64,000 nucleotides of DNA from the NCBI RefSeq assembly GCF_028826155.1, contig NZ_JAQGPN010000001.1:1183501-1247500 (forward strand). The letters are read 5' to 3'. The position numbers were made by a program, and so were the translations under genes. Below, in pieces: positions 10,269-18,946 of this stretch. Origin of the DNA: Mesorhizobium shangrilense (GTDB lineage Bacteria > Pseudomonadota > Alphaproteobacteria > Rhizobiales > Rhizobiaceae). Positions within the stretch are counted from its first letter, which is position 1. Each line of letters opens with the position of its first letter. A model generated the notes under the pieces. That model saw nothing but the letters and a program-made list of their open reading frames with translations. It did not search any database and was not told the DNA's origin.

Positions 10269-11387
10269 TCAGATCTTGCCCGGATAGTAGTGCTGGTAGG
10301 CCAGCTTGTAGTCCGGCGCGTTGAGCAGCGAGTAGTAGACCACCCGCTCGCACCAGACTTTCTGGCTGTCCACGACCTTCTTGAAGAAGGGTTCCTCCAT
10401 CAAGGGCGGCAGGATCTTGTCCCAGGCCTCGAGCTGCGCCTTCAGCACGGTGTCCGGCGTGCGCTTGACGTTGACCCCGGACTCCGTCGCCAGCGACTGC
10501 AGGTCGGCGGAGTACTGGTTCATGGCGAGGGCGTAGTTGGAGAGATGCGCCGCCTCGACGCCATACTTCAGGATGGCCTGGAGATCGGGGTCCAGATCCT
10601 CGAACGTATCCCGGTTGAAGATGTACTCGAAGGATTCGGATGCCTGGTGGTAGGAGGCGAGCATGTAGTTCTTCGCCACGTCCTGCGCGCCGAACCGCTT
10701 GTCCGAGGTCGGGTTGTTGAACTCGAACCCGTCGATGACGCCGCGTTCCATCGCCGGCACGATCTCGCCGCCCGGCAGCTGCGCGACCGATGCGCCCATG
10801 GCCTGGAACAGGTCGGCCGCAAGCCCGACCGTGCGGTACTTCAGCCCGGTCAGCTGTCCGGCGTCGGTGATCTCGGACTTGAACCAGCCGAGCGGTTGCG
10901 CCGGCATTCCGAACGAGAGGAAGCCGACGATGTTGAGGCCGAGGACATCCTGGGTCAGCTCGCGATAGAACTCGTAACCGCCGCCATGATAGAGCCAGGC
11001 GATCATCTGGTTGGCGTCGCCGCCGAACACAGGGCCCGTGCCGAACAGCGAGGCGGCCTTGTGCTTGCCGTACCAGTAGACCGGCACCGTGTGCGCGGCG
11101 TCGATGGTGCCGTCATGGCAGGCGTCCTGCACCTGAAAGGCTCCCACCACGGCGCCCGCCGGCAGCAGGTCGATCTTCAGGCGGCCGCCCGACATTTCTT
11201 CGACGCGCTTCACATATTCCCTGGCCATGTCCTGGAAGACGTCGGATTCCGGCCAAGACGACTGCATCTTCAAGGTCTTGGGGGCCTGCGCCAGAACTGC
11301 CGGCGCGGCCAGCGTTCCGGCGGCAGCAGCGGCGCCCGCAATTGCTGCATTGTTGAAGAATTTACGGCGTGAAATGCTCTCCGTCAT
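10269..11387 (-). CDS. dctP: TRAP transporter substrate-binding protein, DctP family
   Basis: Periplasmic receptor of the TRAP system, 372 residues. It begins MTESISRRKFF, a twin-arginine (Tat) signal, followed by an alanine-rich core and an APAVLAQA cleavage region. The mature protein has the DctP fold, with ARG-type blocks LKMQSSWPESDVFQ, GGRLKIDLLPAGAVVG and ANQMIAWLYHGGG; this resembles the TakP/SmoM-like dimeric group that binds 2-oxo acids or polyols, but the ligand is inference only. The ATG at 11387 is preceded by AGGGAGGAG; an upstream ATG 24 codons earlier lacks a ribosome-binding site. It is the first gene of the operon. Confidence 0.93.
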   Translation of the reverse strand: MTESISRRKFFNNAAIAGAAAAAGTLAAPAVLAQAPKTLKMQSSWPESDVFQDMAREYVKRVEEMSGGRLKIDLLPAGAVVGAFQVQDACHDGTIDAAHTVPVYWYGKHKAASLFGTGPVFGGDANQMIAWLYHGGGYEFYRELTQDVLGLNIVGFLSFGMPAQPLGWFKSEITDAGQLTGLKYRTVGLAADLFQAMGASVAQLPGGEIVPAMERGVIDGFEFNNPTSDKRFGAQDVAKNYMLASYHQASESFEYIFNRDTFEDLDPDLQAILKYGVEAAHLSNYALAMNQYSADLQSLATESGVNVKRTPDTVLKAQLEAWDKILPPLMEEPFFKKVVDSQKVWCERVVYYSLLNAPDYKLAYQHYYPGKI

Positions 11388-11747
11388 GTTGCTCCTCCCT
11401 CGCCACATGTTTTCGTTTTGGTGGCGAATCCACATTATTGGATGCGACACGGGATGCAACAGTCGTCGGTGAAAAGTCGTGATTTGTCGATAAGATGTTA
11501 TGGAAGCTCTGCTTCCAGAGAGAGCTGTCGGTCAGCTTTCCCACGGAAGATGGGTGGATATCGGGGGCGAGGACGATTCGGTCACGACTGCCTGACTCGA
11601 TGTCGATTCGCCTTGCGGAGTTTCCTCTACTGCAGGCATCTTCCGGGCGCGGCCGCGACTGCATCGCATCGATCAGGCGATCTCACGTGCGGACTGGCGC
11701 TTGCGCCGTCGTTGATGTAATCCGCGCCGTTGCTGCGCGAGGCCGAC
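11388..11747. other. Divergent intergenic region, dctP and LysE gene
   Basis: This 360-base stretch separates two divergent genes and must hold both promoters. It contains a perfect 7-bp inverted repeat with a 3-nt loop at 11501-11517 (TGGAAGC, TCT, GCTTCCA) and a second short repeat, AGCTG and CAGCT, just after it. These may be operator sites. I see no coding region. Confidence 0.5.
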
Positions 11748-12389
11748 ATGAATTTCATCCCGGAGACTTCCCTCATCCTGCAGTTCGCGGTGGCGGTGTT
11801 CATCATCGCGATCACGCCCGGGCCCGACATGACGCTATTCGTGGGGCGCGCTCTTTCGGAAGGCAGGGCGGCCGGTTTCGCCTGCATGTTCGGCGCGCTG
11901 ACCGGCATCGTCGTTCACACCACGCTGGTGGCGGTCGGTTTGTCTGCGCTGATCGTCGCGTCGCCGGAGGCGTTTCTTGCCTTGAAGATCGGAGGAGCGG
12001 GCTACCTGGTCTGGCTCGCCTACCAGGCCATTCGCCATGGATCGGCATTTTCGCCGGAGAAGCGGGCCGGGTCGGGGCGCTCCCTTTTCCAGAACTGGCT
12101 GACCGGGCTTGGCATCAACCTGCTCAATCCCAAGATCATCCTGTTCTTCATGACCTTCCTGCCGCAATTCGTGTCGCCCACCGACCCGAACGCGCCCGGA
12201 AAGCTCTTCTTCTTCGGGCTGATGTTTATCGTGCTGGCGATTCCGGTCACTGCGCCGATGGTGATCGCGGCCGACAGGTTCGCTGGCCTGCTCCGCAAGA
12301 GCCCGCGGGTGACGCGCATTGTCGATTATCTGTTCGCCGGCGTGTTTTCTGCCTTCGCGCTGAAGATCCTCACCGCGCAGGCGAAATAG
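11748..12389 (+). CDS. LysE/RhtB-family amino acid exporter
   Basis: An inner-membrane exporter of the LysE superfamily, 213 residues, with about six helices. The N-terminus has the family motif ITPGPDMTLFVGRALSEGR, and a second block, GAGYLVWLAYQAIRHG, corresponds to the conserved GxxYLxxLG region. Members export amino acids or related small molecules; the substrate here is not predictable. I choose ATG 11748 (MNFIPETS) with CGAGG 6 nt upstream; a TTG six codons earlier is an alternative. It is followed by a convergent gene, with a 14-bp palindrome (12403-12416) in the gap. Confidence 0.88.
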   Translation: MNFIPETSLILQFAVAVFIIAITPGPDMTLFVGRALSEGRAAGFACMFGALTGIVVHTTLVAVGLSALIVASPEAFLALKIGGAGYLVWLAYQAIRHGSAFSPEKRAGSGRSLFQNWLTGLGINLLNPKIILFFMTFLPQFVSPTDPNAPGKLFFFGLMFIVLAIPVTAPMVIAADRFAGLLRKSPRVTRIVDYLFAGVFSAFALKILTAQAK

Positions 12390-12422
12390 GCCGTTCCCCA
12401 AGCTGCATGCATGCAGGTGCGC

Positions 12423-13568
12423 CTACCAGGGCAGGTGCTTCCTCAGCCATTCGCCCGGCCTCTTGGCCAGCCAAGGGCCGACCGTCTTGAGATGGCCGAT
12501 TGTCTGGCCGTTGATCAACGGAATGCAGGTGCCGTTCGAGCAGAACTGCCCCTGCTGGATCTCGTCGATGTGGAAGTCGCTCGCGGGGTAGTTCTCGTTG
12601 GAGAGTGCGCGGCCTGTCGCATTGGTGACGCAGATGTGCAGACCCGGGCCGCCTGACACGATCTCCCGCCACGAATCGCGCTCCCCGTGAACGTTCAAGG
12701 CATCCTTGCAGAATGGCGAGTCGGTCACCGAGAAGGCTCTGGTGATATCGCTCAGGTTGGGATTGGGGTGGTGGGTGGGTCCCGTGGAGAGCGCCTGCAT
12801 GTGGGCGTAGGCCCTGGCATGGTCGTGCGGGTGGCAGAACATTCCGCGTGAGCCCTCACCCCAGACCACGCCGCGGATCGTGTTGATCAGTCTCCAAATC
12901 GCGAAGGGCCGCATGCGATTGTAGAGCTCGAGCATCAGCCCCCTTTCGCCGTTGAACTTCGCGAACCTCCTGCACAGTTCGTCGCTGTCGAGTGGGCCCT
13001 CATGATTGGACACGAAGGGATACATCGAGGGCGTGCCTTCGATCTTTGCGAGGTTGCTCCGCCAGACCACCTCCTGCATGTCCGCCGGCAACTCGGACAG
13101 TGGCGGCGTGAAGGCGCCGCGCACCGGCAGGCCGGCGGTGACGGCACCGGTGGTGGCGAACGCAACCATCTGTCGGGGATTGCTTGAAACCGGGCCAATG
13201 AGCACGCGATCCGGAAACTCGTGGAGCGGGACTGGCGGCACGTTGCGAACGGAGTCGAAAACGGCCATGTGGGCATCGAGCGAGGCGATCGTCATGCGGC
13301 CGACGATGTCGTCGGCCGTCCTCTGGTAGGTCCGGTTGACGATGTCAAACATCTGCTTGTAGCGCAGCACGGCGTCCGCGGTACGGGTGCCGTATTCTCC
13401 GGCCTCGGCGAGCCCATCTCCGGGCTCGAGAAAGCGAAGGCGGATCAGGGCTGCCTGGATCAGCTCGACGTGCTCGCCCTTACTTCCGTGCAGGACATGC
13501 GCGGAATTGTCGATGAGGCAGGCTTGCAGGCGACGGTTCGCGGAGAACAACTGCGAGACCAGTGGCAT
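12423..13568 (-). CDS. Peptidoglycan-binding-domain protein of unknown function
   Basis: A 381-residue protein. Residues about 25-105 look like a PG_binding_1 domain: HGSKGEHVELIQAALIRLRF, then YGTRTADAVLRYKQMF, with the final turn DDIVGRMTIASLDAHM. The remaining 270 residues match nothing I can name; they contain a histidine cluster (HPHDHARAYAHM), PTHHPNPNL, and several cysteines toward the end. There is no signal peptide or membrane segment, so how or whether it reaches the wall is unclear. GGAGAG precedes the ATG at 13568; the frame is open upstream but without family-like sequence. It stands alone between LysE and rlmN. Confidence 0.75.
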   Translation of the reverse strand: MPLVSQLFSANRRLQACLIDNSAHVLHGSKGEHVELIQAALIRLRFLEPGDGLAEAGEYGTRTADAVLRYKQMFDIVNRTYQRTADDIVGRMTIASLDAHMAVFDSVRNVPPVPLHEFPDRVLIGPVSSNPRQMVAFATTGAVTAGLPVRGAFTPPLSELPADMQEVVWRSNLAKIEGTPSMYPFVSNHEGPLDSDELCRRFAKFNGERGLMLELYNRMRPFAIWRLINTIRGVVWGEGSRGMFCHPHDHARAYAHMQALSTGPTHHPNPNLSDITRAFSVTDSPFCKDALNVHGERDSWREIVSGGPGLHICVTNATGRALSNENYPASDFHIDEIQQGQFCSNGTCIPLINGQTIGHLKTVGPWLAKRPGEWLRKHLPW

Positions 13569-13735
13569 AGTCTCTCCACCATCGAGCGGGTACGGACATG
13601 CGGGATCATCTGCGCGCTTCTGCAGCGGCCGTGACCATAGCACCCGTCTGGCGGGACGTGAAGAATGAAGCTCCCTAGCACTTATGGCGAGGTGCATCCG
13701 TTGGATGTGAGAGACCGCCCGGCAGGCGGCTGCGA

Positions 13736-14968
13736 TCAGTCGCCGTGGCCGGCGATCATCATGGCTTCGAGCGCGAGGCGCTCGTGCTTCTTCAGCCGCT
13801 CGGATTCCGACTTGAGCTGGCCGCAGGCGGCGAGGATGTCGCGGCCGCGCGGCGTGCGGATCGGTGAGGCATAGCCGGCGTTGTTGATGTAGTCGGCGAA
13901 CTTCTCGATCGTCTCCCAGTCCGAGCACTGGTAGTTGGTGCCCGGCCAGGGGTTGAACGGGATCAGGTTGATCTTGGCCGGGATGCCCTTCAGGAGCTGA
14001 ACCAGAGCCTTGGCGTCGTCGAGCGAGTCGTTGACGTCCTTCAGCATCACATATTCGAAGGTGATGCGGCGCGCGTTCGATAGGCCCGGATAGCCGCGGC
14101 AGGCGGCGATCAGGTCCTTCAGCGGAAACTTCTTGTTGATCGGCACCAGAAGGTCGCGCAGGTCGTCATTGGTGGCGTGCAGGGAAATCGCGAGCATGAC
14201 GCCGATCTCCTCGCCGGTGCGCGCGATCTCCGGCACCACTCCGGAAGTCGACAGGGTGATCCGCCGCTTGGACAAAGACAGCCCGTCGCCGTCGGAGGCG
14301 ATCAGCAGCGCCTTCTTCACCTCCTCGAAATTGTAGAGCGGCTCACCCATGCCCATCATGACGATGTTGGACACTTTTCGGCCTTCCGCTGGCACGATGG
14401 CGCCGTCCGGCGTGTCGCGGTCGGGGAAATCGCCCAAGCGGTCGCGCGCGGTCAGCAGCTGCGCGAGGATCTCCTCAGCGGTCAGGTTGCGCACCAGCTT
14501 CTGCGTGCCGGTGTGGCAAAACGAGCAGGTCAGCGTGCAGCCGACCTGGCTGGAGATGCAGAGCGTGCCGCGGCCTTCCTCGGGGATGTAGACGGTCTCG
14601 ATCTCGACAGGCCTGCCGGCGCCGCGCGGCGGGAAGCGGAACAGCCACTTGCGGGTGCCGTCGTTCGAGATCTGCTCCTCGACGATCTCCGGCCGTGCGA
14701 TAGTGAAATGCTTTGCCAGCGTGGCGCGCAGGTCCTTCGAGATGTTGAACATCTCGGCGAAGTCGGAAACGCCGCGCACGTAGAGCCAGTGCCAGAGCTG
14801 CTGGACGCGCATCTTCGCTTGCCGCTCCGGCACGATGCCGGCGCCGATCAGCGCCTCCGCCATTTCGGGACGCGAAAGGCCGATCAGCGACGGCTTTTCT
14901 GCTTGCGCGGCGCGGGGAGCAGGGCTTGGGCGCGGCTTTTCGGCGGTGAGGTCGAGGGAAAGGGCCAT
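13736..14968 (-). CDS. rlmN: 23S rRNA (adenine2503-C2)-methyltransferase
   Basis: A radical SAM enzyme that methylates C2 of A2503 in 23S rRNA and of A37 in some tRNAs, in the cytosol. The 410-residue product carries the cluster-binding CxxxCxxC motif as Cys144, Cys148 and Cys151 ([12 protein letters not shown]), plus [11 protein letters not shown], the substrate-methylating ISLHAT region, and a conserved C-terminal Cys in [11 protein letters not shown], expected to form the thiol intermediate. The N-terminal extension of about 25 residues before [10 protein letters not shown] is typical of alphaproteobacteria. Confidence 0.97.
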   Translation of the reverse strand: MALSLDLTAEKPRPSPAPRAAQAEKPSLIGLSRPEMAEALIGAGIVPERQAKMRVQQLWHWLYVRGVSDFAEMFNISKDLRATLAKHFTIARPEIVEEQISNDGTRKWLFRFPPRGAGRPVEIETVYIPEEGRGTLCISSQVGCTLTCSFCHTGTQKLVRNLTAEEILAQLLTARDRLGDFPDRDTPDGAIVPAEGRKVSNIVMMGMGEPLYNFEEVKKALLIASDGDGLSLSKRRITLSTSGVVPEIARTGEEIGVMLAISLHATNDDLRDLLVPINKKFPLKDLIAACRGYPGLSNARRITFEYVMLKDVNDSLDDAKALVQLLKGIPAKINLIPFNPWPGTNYQCSDWETIEKFADYINNAGYASPIRTPRGRDILAACGQLKSESERLKKHERLALEAMMIAGHGD

Positions 14969-15090
14969 TATTTTCGTTCGGGTTCGAGTGGGGCGGCCAA
15001 TAGCACGGATGCAGCCCTGACGTCACGTGGCGCGGGCAGCGGGCCGGCGGACCTTTGCCTTGCCTTAGAGATTTCGTGCGAAAGGGGCGT

Positions 15091-15387
15091 ATGGATGCCG
15101 TCTATATCGTGCTGATGCTCGCAGGAATCAACGCTCTCACCTTCACGACGTGCTGGTGGGACAAGCGCCTTGCGCGCGCCGGAGCCTGGCGCATCCGGGA
15201 ATCGACGCTGCTATGGCTGGCAATCCTCGGCGGCAGCGTAGGGGCCGTGACGGCCCAGCAGGTCCTTCGTCACAAGACGCGCAAGGAGCCGTTCCAGACG
15301 TTCCTTCACGTCATCGTCGCCGTCCAGACCGCCGTCCTGGCCGTCTGGCTGTTCGCGGCGGATCGGGTCGCCGGGTTGTTCGTGTGA
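15091..15387 (+). CDS. DUF1294 membrane protein
   Basis: A 98-residue protein of the DUF1294 family: helix 1 (about 4-20), the signature WWDKRLARAGAWRIRESTLL, helix 2 with LGGSVGAVTAQQVLRHKTRK, and a C-terminal helix. The family has no known function. The ATG at 15091 has AAAGGGG upstream; a TTG start 12 codons earlier is less likely. Confidence 0.83.
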   Translation: MDAVYIVLMLAGINALTFTTCWWDKRLARAGAWRIRESTLLWLAILGGSVGAVTAQQVLRHKTRKEPFQTFLHVIVAVQTAVLAVWLFAADRVAGLFV

Positions 15388-15414
15388 GCGGTCAGACGCG
15401 CAGCTTGCGCCGCG

Positions 15415-15918
15415 TCATTTGCACTTGGCAATCGACGTCAGCGCGGCCGAGATGCCCTTGAGCGAGAAGACATAGGACGTTTGCGTGCCGCGGCTCGACT
15501 TTGCGTCGATCTTCATGTCGGCGCCTGCCTTCATCGCCGCGATCAGCGCTGGCTCCTGGGCGGCGTTCTCCATCCAGGCCGATTTGCCGCGGGTGAACAT
15601 CGAAAAGCTCTTGCCGTCGACCGAAACCGAGACCTTCGAATTCTCCTGGAAATTGTAGGAGGCGATGAACTGAGGCTCGTAGGTGACGTTCTGGCCGGGC
15701 TTTTGGCTGACGAAGAAGAAGATGTCGCCGTGATCGACGCTGGTCGGCTTCTTGTCCGTGGGTACCGTGAGCACGTAGCAGACCTTACCGCCATTGGCGT
15801 TGTAGCTGTAAGTGCCCCAGGCGTTGTGCTGACCGATCTTGGTGGCCGACTGGGCCATGGCCGGCGCTGCAAACCCGATCAGCAGAAGGCCGGTGAGAGT
15901 CGAAATCAATCCGCGCAT
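15415..15918 (-). CDS. Invasion-associated locus B (IalB) family protein
   Basis: A 167-residue periplasmic protein with a signal peptide (MRGLISTLTGLLLIGFAAPA, then MAQ) and the IalB fold pattern: WGTYSYNANGGKVCYVLTVP, FFFVSQKPGQNVTYEPQFIA, the MFTRGKSAWMENAAQE block and a final Cys (AKCK). The first and last cysteines probably form the family disulphide. IalB was described in Bartonella as an erythrocyte invasion factor, but homologues are widespread in free-living rhizobia, so no virulence role is implied. An ATG eight codons upstream is also possible. Confidence 0.8.
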   Translation of the reverse strand: MRGLISTLTGLLLIGFAAPAMAQSATKIGQHNAWGTYSYNANGGKVCYVLTVPTDKKPTSVDHGDIFFFVSQKPGQNVTYEPQFIASYNFQENSKVSVSVDGKSFSMFTRGKSAWMENAAQEPALIAAMKAGADMKIDAKSSRGTQTSYVFSLKGISAALTSIAKCK

Positions 15919-16321
15919 GTTGCTTGAGCTTATCCTGTACATCGTATGAGGCGAGCACGGGGCGGCCGGCGGCGGGCGCCCGTTCGCTTCATCTTGATTT
16001 AATCTGGGTTACCAAACGGTGAAGATATCCGTCAGAGAACGATTCCACCATCTGGGCCCCGCCCTAATGCCGCCCGCACCCGCATCCGGACACGGACTTC
16101 CGTCCCTGGCGAGTTTCAAACGCAGGAAAGCGGCGAGAGTTTGTCTTTTAGCCTCGACGGAATGCTGCCGATCGCCGCAGCAGTCGGGGCGGATAGCGTC
16201 TTTCCCGGGGGCTAATCCGCGCCGAGGCCATTGCCGTGCACGCGTCATGACGGCCTGCGGCTTGTCTTGGCGGCGTTCGGATGGCAAGGGTCCGGGCCAT
16301 CGAAACTCCGGAAAATCCTGG
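15919..16321. other. Intergenic region without a recognisable gene
   Basis: About 400 bases between the IalB-like gene and xthA. Frames are open on both strands, as is usual at this base composition, but none resembles a protein and none has a good start site. It contains an ACGGA/TCCGT inverted repeat near 16095. The promoters of both flanking divergent genes should be here; I cannot place them. Confidence 0.5.
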
Positions 16322-17128
16322 ATGCCGCTTTCCGTCGCCACCTGGAACATCAACTCCGTTCGCCTGCGCATGCCGCTTGTCGAGCGTCTGCTCGCCGAGC
16401 ATCAGCCTGACGTCCTCTGCCTGCAGGAAACCAAGTGCTCGGACGATCATTTCCCGTCCGCCGCCTTCCGCAAGCTCGGCTACGAGCATGTCGCGATCAA
16501 CGGCCAGAAGGGCTATCACGGCGTCGCTACGGTGGCCCGCCGTCCGCTTGAGATCGTCGAGAAGCGCGCTTTCTGCGACATGGGCGATTGCCGCCACATA
16601 TCAACAAAAGTTGATGCAGGCGGCATGAGCCTGCTGATCCACAATTTCTACGTGCCGGCCGGCGGCGACGAACCGGAGCCGGAAATCAACTGGAAGTTCA
16701 AGCATAAGCTCGATTTCGTCGAGGAGATGCGCGCCGTGCGTGCCGAGCACGGGCAGAATTCGGCCTCCATTCTCGTCGGCGATCTCAACATCGCCCCGCT
16801 CGAGAACGACGTCTGGTCGCACAAGCAGCTGCTCAACGTGGTCAGCCATACGCCAGTCGAGACCGAGAATTTCGAGGCGATGCGCATGGCGGGCGGCTGG
16901 GTCGACCTGATGCGGCGCCAGATTCCGCCGAGCGAGAAGATCTATACCTGGTGGAGCTACCGCGCCAAAGACTGGGCGGCGAGCGACCGCGGCCGCCGGC
17001 TCGATCACGTGTGGTCGTCGGCCAATCTTGCACCGATGCTCAAGCGCATCGACATACTGCGCGACGCGCGCGGCTGGGACCGGCCGTCGGACCACGTGCC
17101 GGTGATCGCGCATTTCGATCTGGATTGA
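16322..17128 (+). CDS. xthA: Exodeoxyribonuclease III
   Basis: AP endonuclease and 3'-5' exonuclease of base excision repair. The 268-residue length fits ExoIII. The family start MPLSVATWNINSVRLR is intact, followed by CLQETKC (metal-binding Glu), the GDLNIAPLENDVW block (catalytic Asp and Asn), LDHVWSS, and the terminal SDHVPVIAHF with the catalytic Asp-His pair. The ribosome-binding site is poor (no purine run just before 16322), but the frame upstream has no family sequence, so the start rests on homology. Confidence 0.96.
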   Translation: MPLSVATWNINSVRLRMPLVERLLAEHQPDVLCLQETKCSDDHFPSAAFRKLGYEHVAINGQKGYHGVATVARRPLEIVEKRAFCDMGDCRHISTKVDAGGMSLLIHNFYVPAGGDEPEPEINWKFKHKLDFVEEMRAVRAEHGQNSASILVGDLNIAPLENDVWSHKQLLNVVSHTPVETENFEAMRMAGGWVDLMRRQIPPSEKIYTWWSYRAKDWAASDRGRRLDHVWSSANLAPMLKRIDILRDARGWDRPSDHVPVIAHFDLD

Positions 17129-17286
17129 CGAGAAAACGGCGGAAAACTTGCCCGTCGAAGCGACGCCCCATCTGGCCGGCAGGCCCTGGGAAGGGGTGGC
17201 TCCAAAAAACTGAGCCGACGGCGATACGCTATCGGCCCCTGGGCGCCGGACTTGGCACCAACTGACAGCTGTCGTGATGAACTGCG

Positions 17287-17469
17287 TCAGTGGGTCGTAT
17301 GCTGCTCTACTTTCAGTCTTTCGATCTGGTCCTTGAGAGCTAGCTTGCGTCGTTTCAACGTCACGATGTCGAGGTCGTCCACGGATGGATGCAACATCGC
17401 TTCGTCAATTTCCCGCTCGACTTCGCTGTGCTTGCGCTGCAGCTCTTCAAGATGGGACGCAAGAGACAT
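17287..17469 (-). CDS. DUF465 (YdcH-like) small protein
   Basis: A 60-residue, strongly charged, all-helical protein, SLASHLEELQRKHSEVEREI then DLDIVTLKRRKLALKDQIERL, matching DUF465/YdcH. It probably forms a short coiled coil; the function is unknown. GGGAGA lies just upstream of the ATG at 17469. A second DUF465 gene lies divergently 236 bases away. Confidence 0.82.
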   Translation of the reverse strand: MSLASHLEELQRKHSEVEREIDEAMLHPSVDDLDIVTLKRRKLALKDQIERLKVEQHTTH

Positions 17470-17704
17470 GAGGCTCTCCCTTCTTTGTTTCCTCGGAGGA
17501 CCGTCACTCACTGCCGTCCACCGCAGGCTGGCCTGTGACGGTACGATGACAATGTGGCATCAAGTTCCGACAATGTCGAATGCCCGGTAGTAGCATTTCC
17601 CGAGAATGTGAAATGTGCTATGCGGCTTCGCCGGTGGAAACCCGAGACCGGTCCCACCGAAGCGCGGCGCCCCGGCGTCGAAAAATGTGCAGACGGAAAA
17701 CGGA

Positions 17705-17908
17705 ATGTCGGAACAGGAACAAGCCGAGATTCGTCTCGAGTTTGCGCGCCTCAAGCAGGAACATGCCGATCTCGACGCAGCTATCAACGCGATGATCGCC
17801 ACCGGCTGCGAACCCTTGCAAATCCAGCGTATGAAGAAAAAGAAGCTAGCCCTGAAGGACAAGCTGAAGAACCTCGAGGACCGGATCATCCCCGACATCA
17901 TCGCCTGA
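17705..17908 (+). CDS. DUF465 (YdcH-like) small protein, second copy
   Basis: A 67-residue paralogue of the gene at 17287-17469: RLEFARLKQEHADLDAAINA followed by CEPLQIQRMKKKKLALKDKL and DRIIPDIIA. The shared pattern (leucine-rich helix, then a KKLALKD helix) indicates the same coiled-coil fold. The ATG at 17705 (MSEQEQAE) is chosen because it begins the domain; upstream sequence is open but not homologous. Function unknown. Confidence 0.82.
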   Translation: MSEQEQAEIRLEFARLKQEHADLDAAINAMIATGCEPLQIQRMKKKKLALKDKLKNLEDRIIPDIIA

Positions 17909-17932
17909 ATCTGGCTCCGGCGGGGACCGCTT

Positions 17933-18418
17933 CTATGTCGATGCCTCAAGTTCGCGCGCCAGCGCCTCGAGCAGCCAGCGCGACCCTTCCTCGCGACCCT
18001 TGGCCGAATCAGGCCCGTCGAGAAAAGCGCCCTGCTCGGTGTATCTGAGCAAGGTCCCGCCGTCCGTCGGCGTCAGTTCGATCGTTCCCAGCGAGGCTGA
18101 TAGCGGCTTGCCCGCGAGAGTCATGCGGTAGGCGATCACGATTCGTCGGTCGGGCACGATGTCCTGGATCACCGAGTGCAGCGTGATCTCGGGACCGTCC
18201 TGGTAGCGGAAGCGCGAGAACTCCACCCCGTCAACCCGGAAGTCGAGCCGGTATTCGTCGATCGTCCAGCCCTCGCCCTCGGCGAACCAGCGTCGCTTGG
18301 TCGCCTCGTCGGAGTGCGCGAAGAAGACGCGCGAAGCAGATGCCGGGTAAATGCGTTCGATGCTGAAGGTGCTGTGCACCGCATCCTGTGCGGCGGTATC
18401 GCCGTTTGTCTGGCTCAT
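17933..18418 (-). CDS. SRPBCC / AHSA1-family protein
   Basis: A 161-residue protein of the START-like SRPBCC superfamily, AHSA1 (activator of Hsp90 homologue) branch. Family features are the strand IERIYPASASRVFFAHSDEA at the N-terminus, KRRWFAEGEGW, and EGSRWLLEALARELEA at the C-terminal helix; these domains form a hydrophobic ligand cavity. It overlaps the upstream ArsR gene by 4 bases. ArsR-AHSA1 pairs are common in proteobacteria, where the ArsR protein controls the operon; the ligand is unknown. Confidence 0.88.
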   Translation of the reverse strand: MSQTNGDTAAQDAVHSTFSIERIYPASASRVFFAHSDEATKRRWFAEGEGWTIDEYRLDFRVDGVEFSRFRYQDGPEITLHSVIQDIVPDRRIVIAYRMTLAGKPLSASLGTIELTPTDGGTLLRYTEQGAFLDGPDSAKGREEGSRWLLEALARELEAST

Positions 18419-18777
18419 CTCCTTGCATCCTCTTGCTTGTGCTGAATTTCGGGGTTTTCCGGCTCCGCCAGGATCTGGCCCAGCCGGTCCAGACGACGCT
18501 CCGCCAATTGTTTTCGCTCGGCGATCCAGTCGGACAGCGGCGCCAGGCCGTCGGGCTCGATGCGGCAGGTGCGCACGCGCCCGACCTTCTCGCTGCGGAT
18601 CAGGCCGCTGGCCTCCAGTGTCTGCAGATGCTGAACCACGGCCGCAAAGGTCATGTCGAACGGGGCGGCGAGTTGCGTCACCGTCGCCGGCCCGCGGCTA
18701 AGCCGCTCCAGGATTGCCCGGCGTGTCGGCTCCACCAGCGCACGGAGGCAGGCGTCGATGTCTTGTTGGTTTAGCAT
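18415..18777 (-). CDS. ArsR-family transcriptional regulator
   Basis: A 120-residue winged-helix repressor: LRALVEPTRRAILERLSRGP (first helices), VTQLAAPFDMTFAAVVQHLQ (recognition helix), ASGLIRSEKVGRVRTCRIEP (wing). It lacks the ELCVCDL metal site of ArsR/SmtB metal sensors, so it belongs to the metal-free group paired with AHSA1 proteins. It precedes and overlaps the SRPBCC gene. A sigma-70-type promoter placed right against the ATG suggests a leaderless transcript, and CTTTAGT repeats flank that promoter. Confidence 0.92.
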   Translation of the reverse strand: MLNQQDIDACLRALVEPTRRAILERLSRGPATVTQLAAPFDMTFAAVVQHLQTLEASGLIRSEKVGRVRTCRIEPDGLAPLSDWIAERKQLAERRLDRLGQILAEPENPEIQHKQEDARR

Positions 18778-18784
18778 CGACTAA

Positions 18785-18813
18785 AGTATTGCGGACTCGC
18801 CCCGAATAGTCAA
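18785..18813 (-). promoter_or_regulatory. Sigma-70-type promoter of arsR operon
   Basis: Reading the minus strand, TTGACT (18813-18808), a 17-base spacer, and AATACT (18790-18785). The predicted start lies 6-8 bases further on, at or next to the ATG at 18777, so the mRNA would have no leader. CTTTAGT occurs on the minus strand at 18826-18820, upstream of the -35, and at 18786-18780, touching the -10; these may be repressor half-sites. Confidence 0.6.
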
Positions 18814-18946
18814 GTGCGCACTAAAGCGTTCGGTTGGGTGCGGTTCTTGCGGAGCCCACACGCCGCAGGCAAGTTTCCTTGAGGCGGCGGCGCATTTCCG
18901 CTAAGGCGCGGTAAAATTGCCTTCCGCCACCCGCCGACGAGGGACC

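Noticed and set aside
12403..12416. 14-bp palindrome CTGCATGCATGCAG
   Set aside because: Lies between convergent gene ends, has no loop or T run and no promoter context; a simple alternating repeat is likely by chance.
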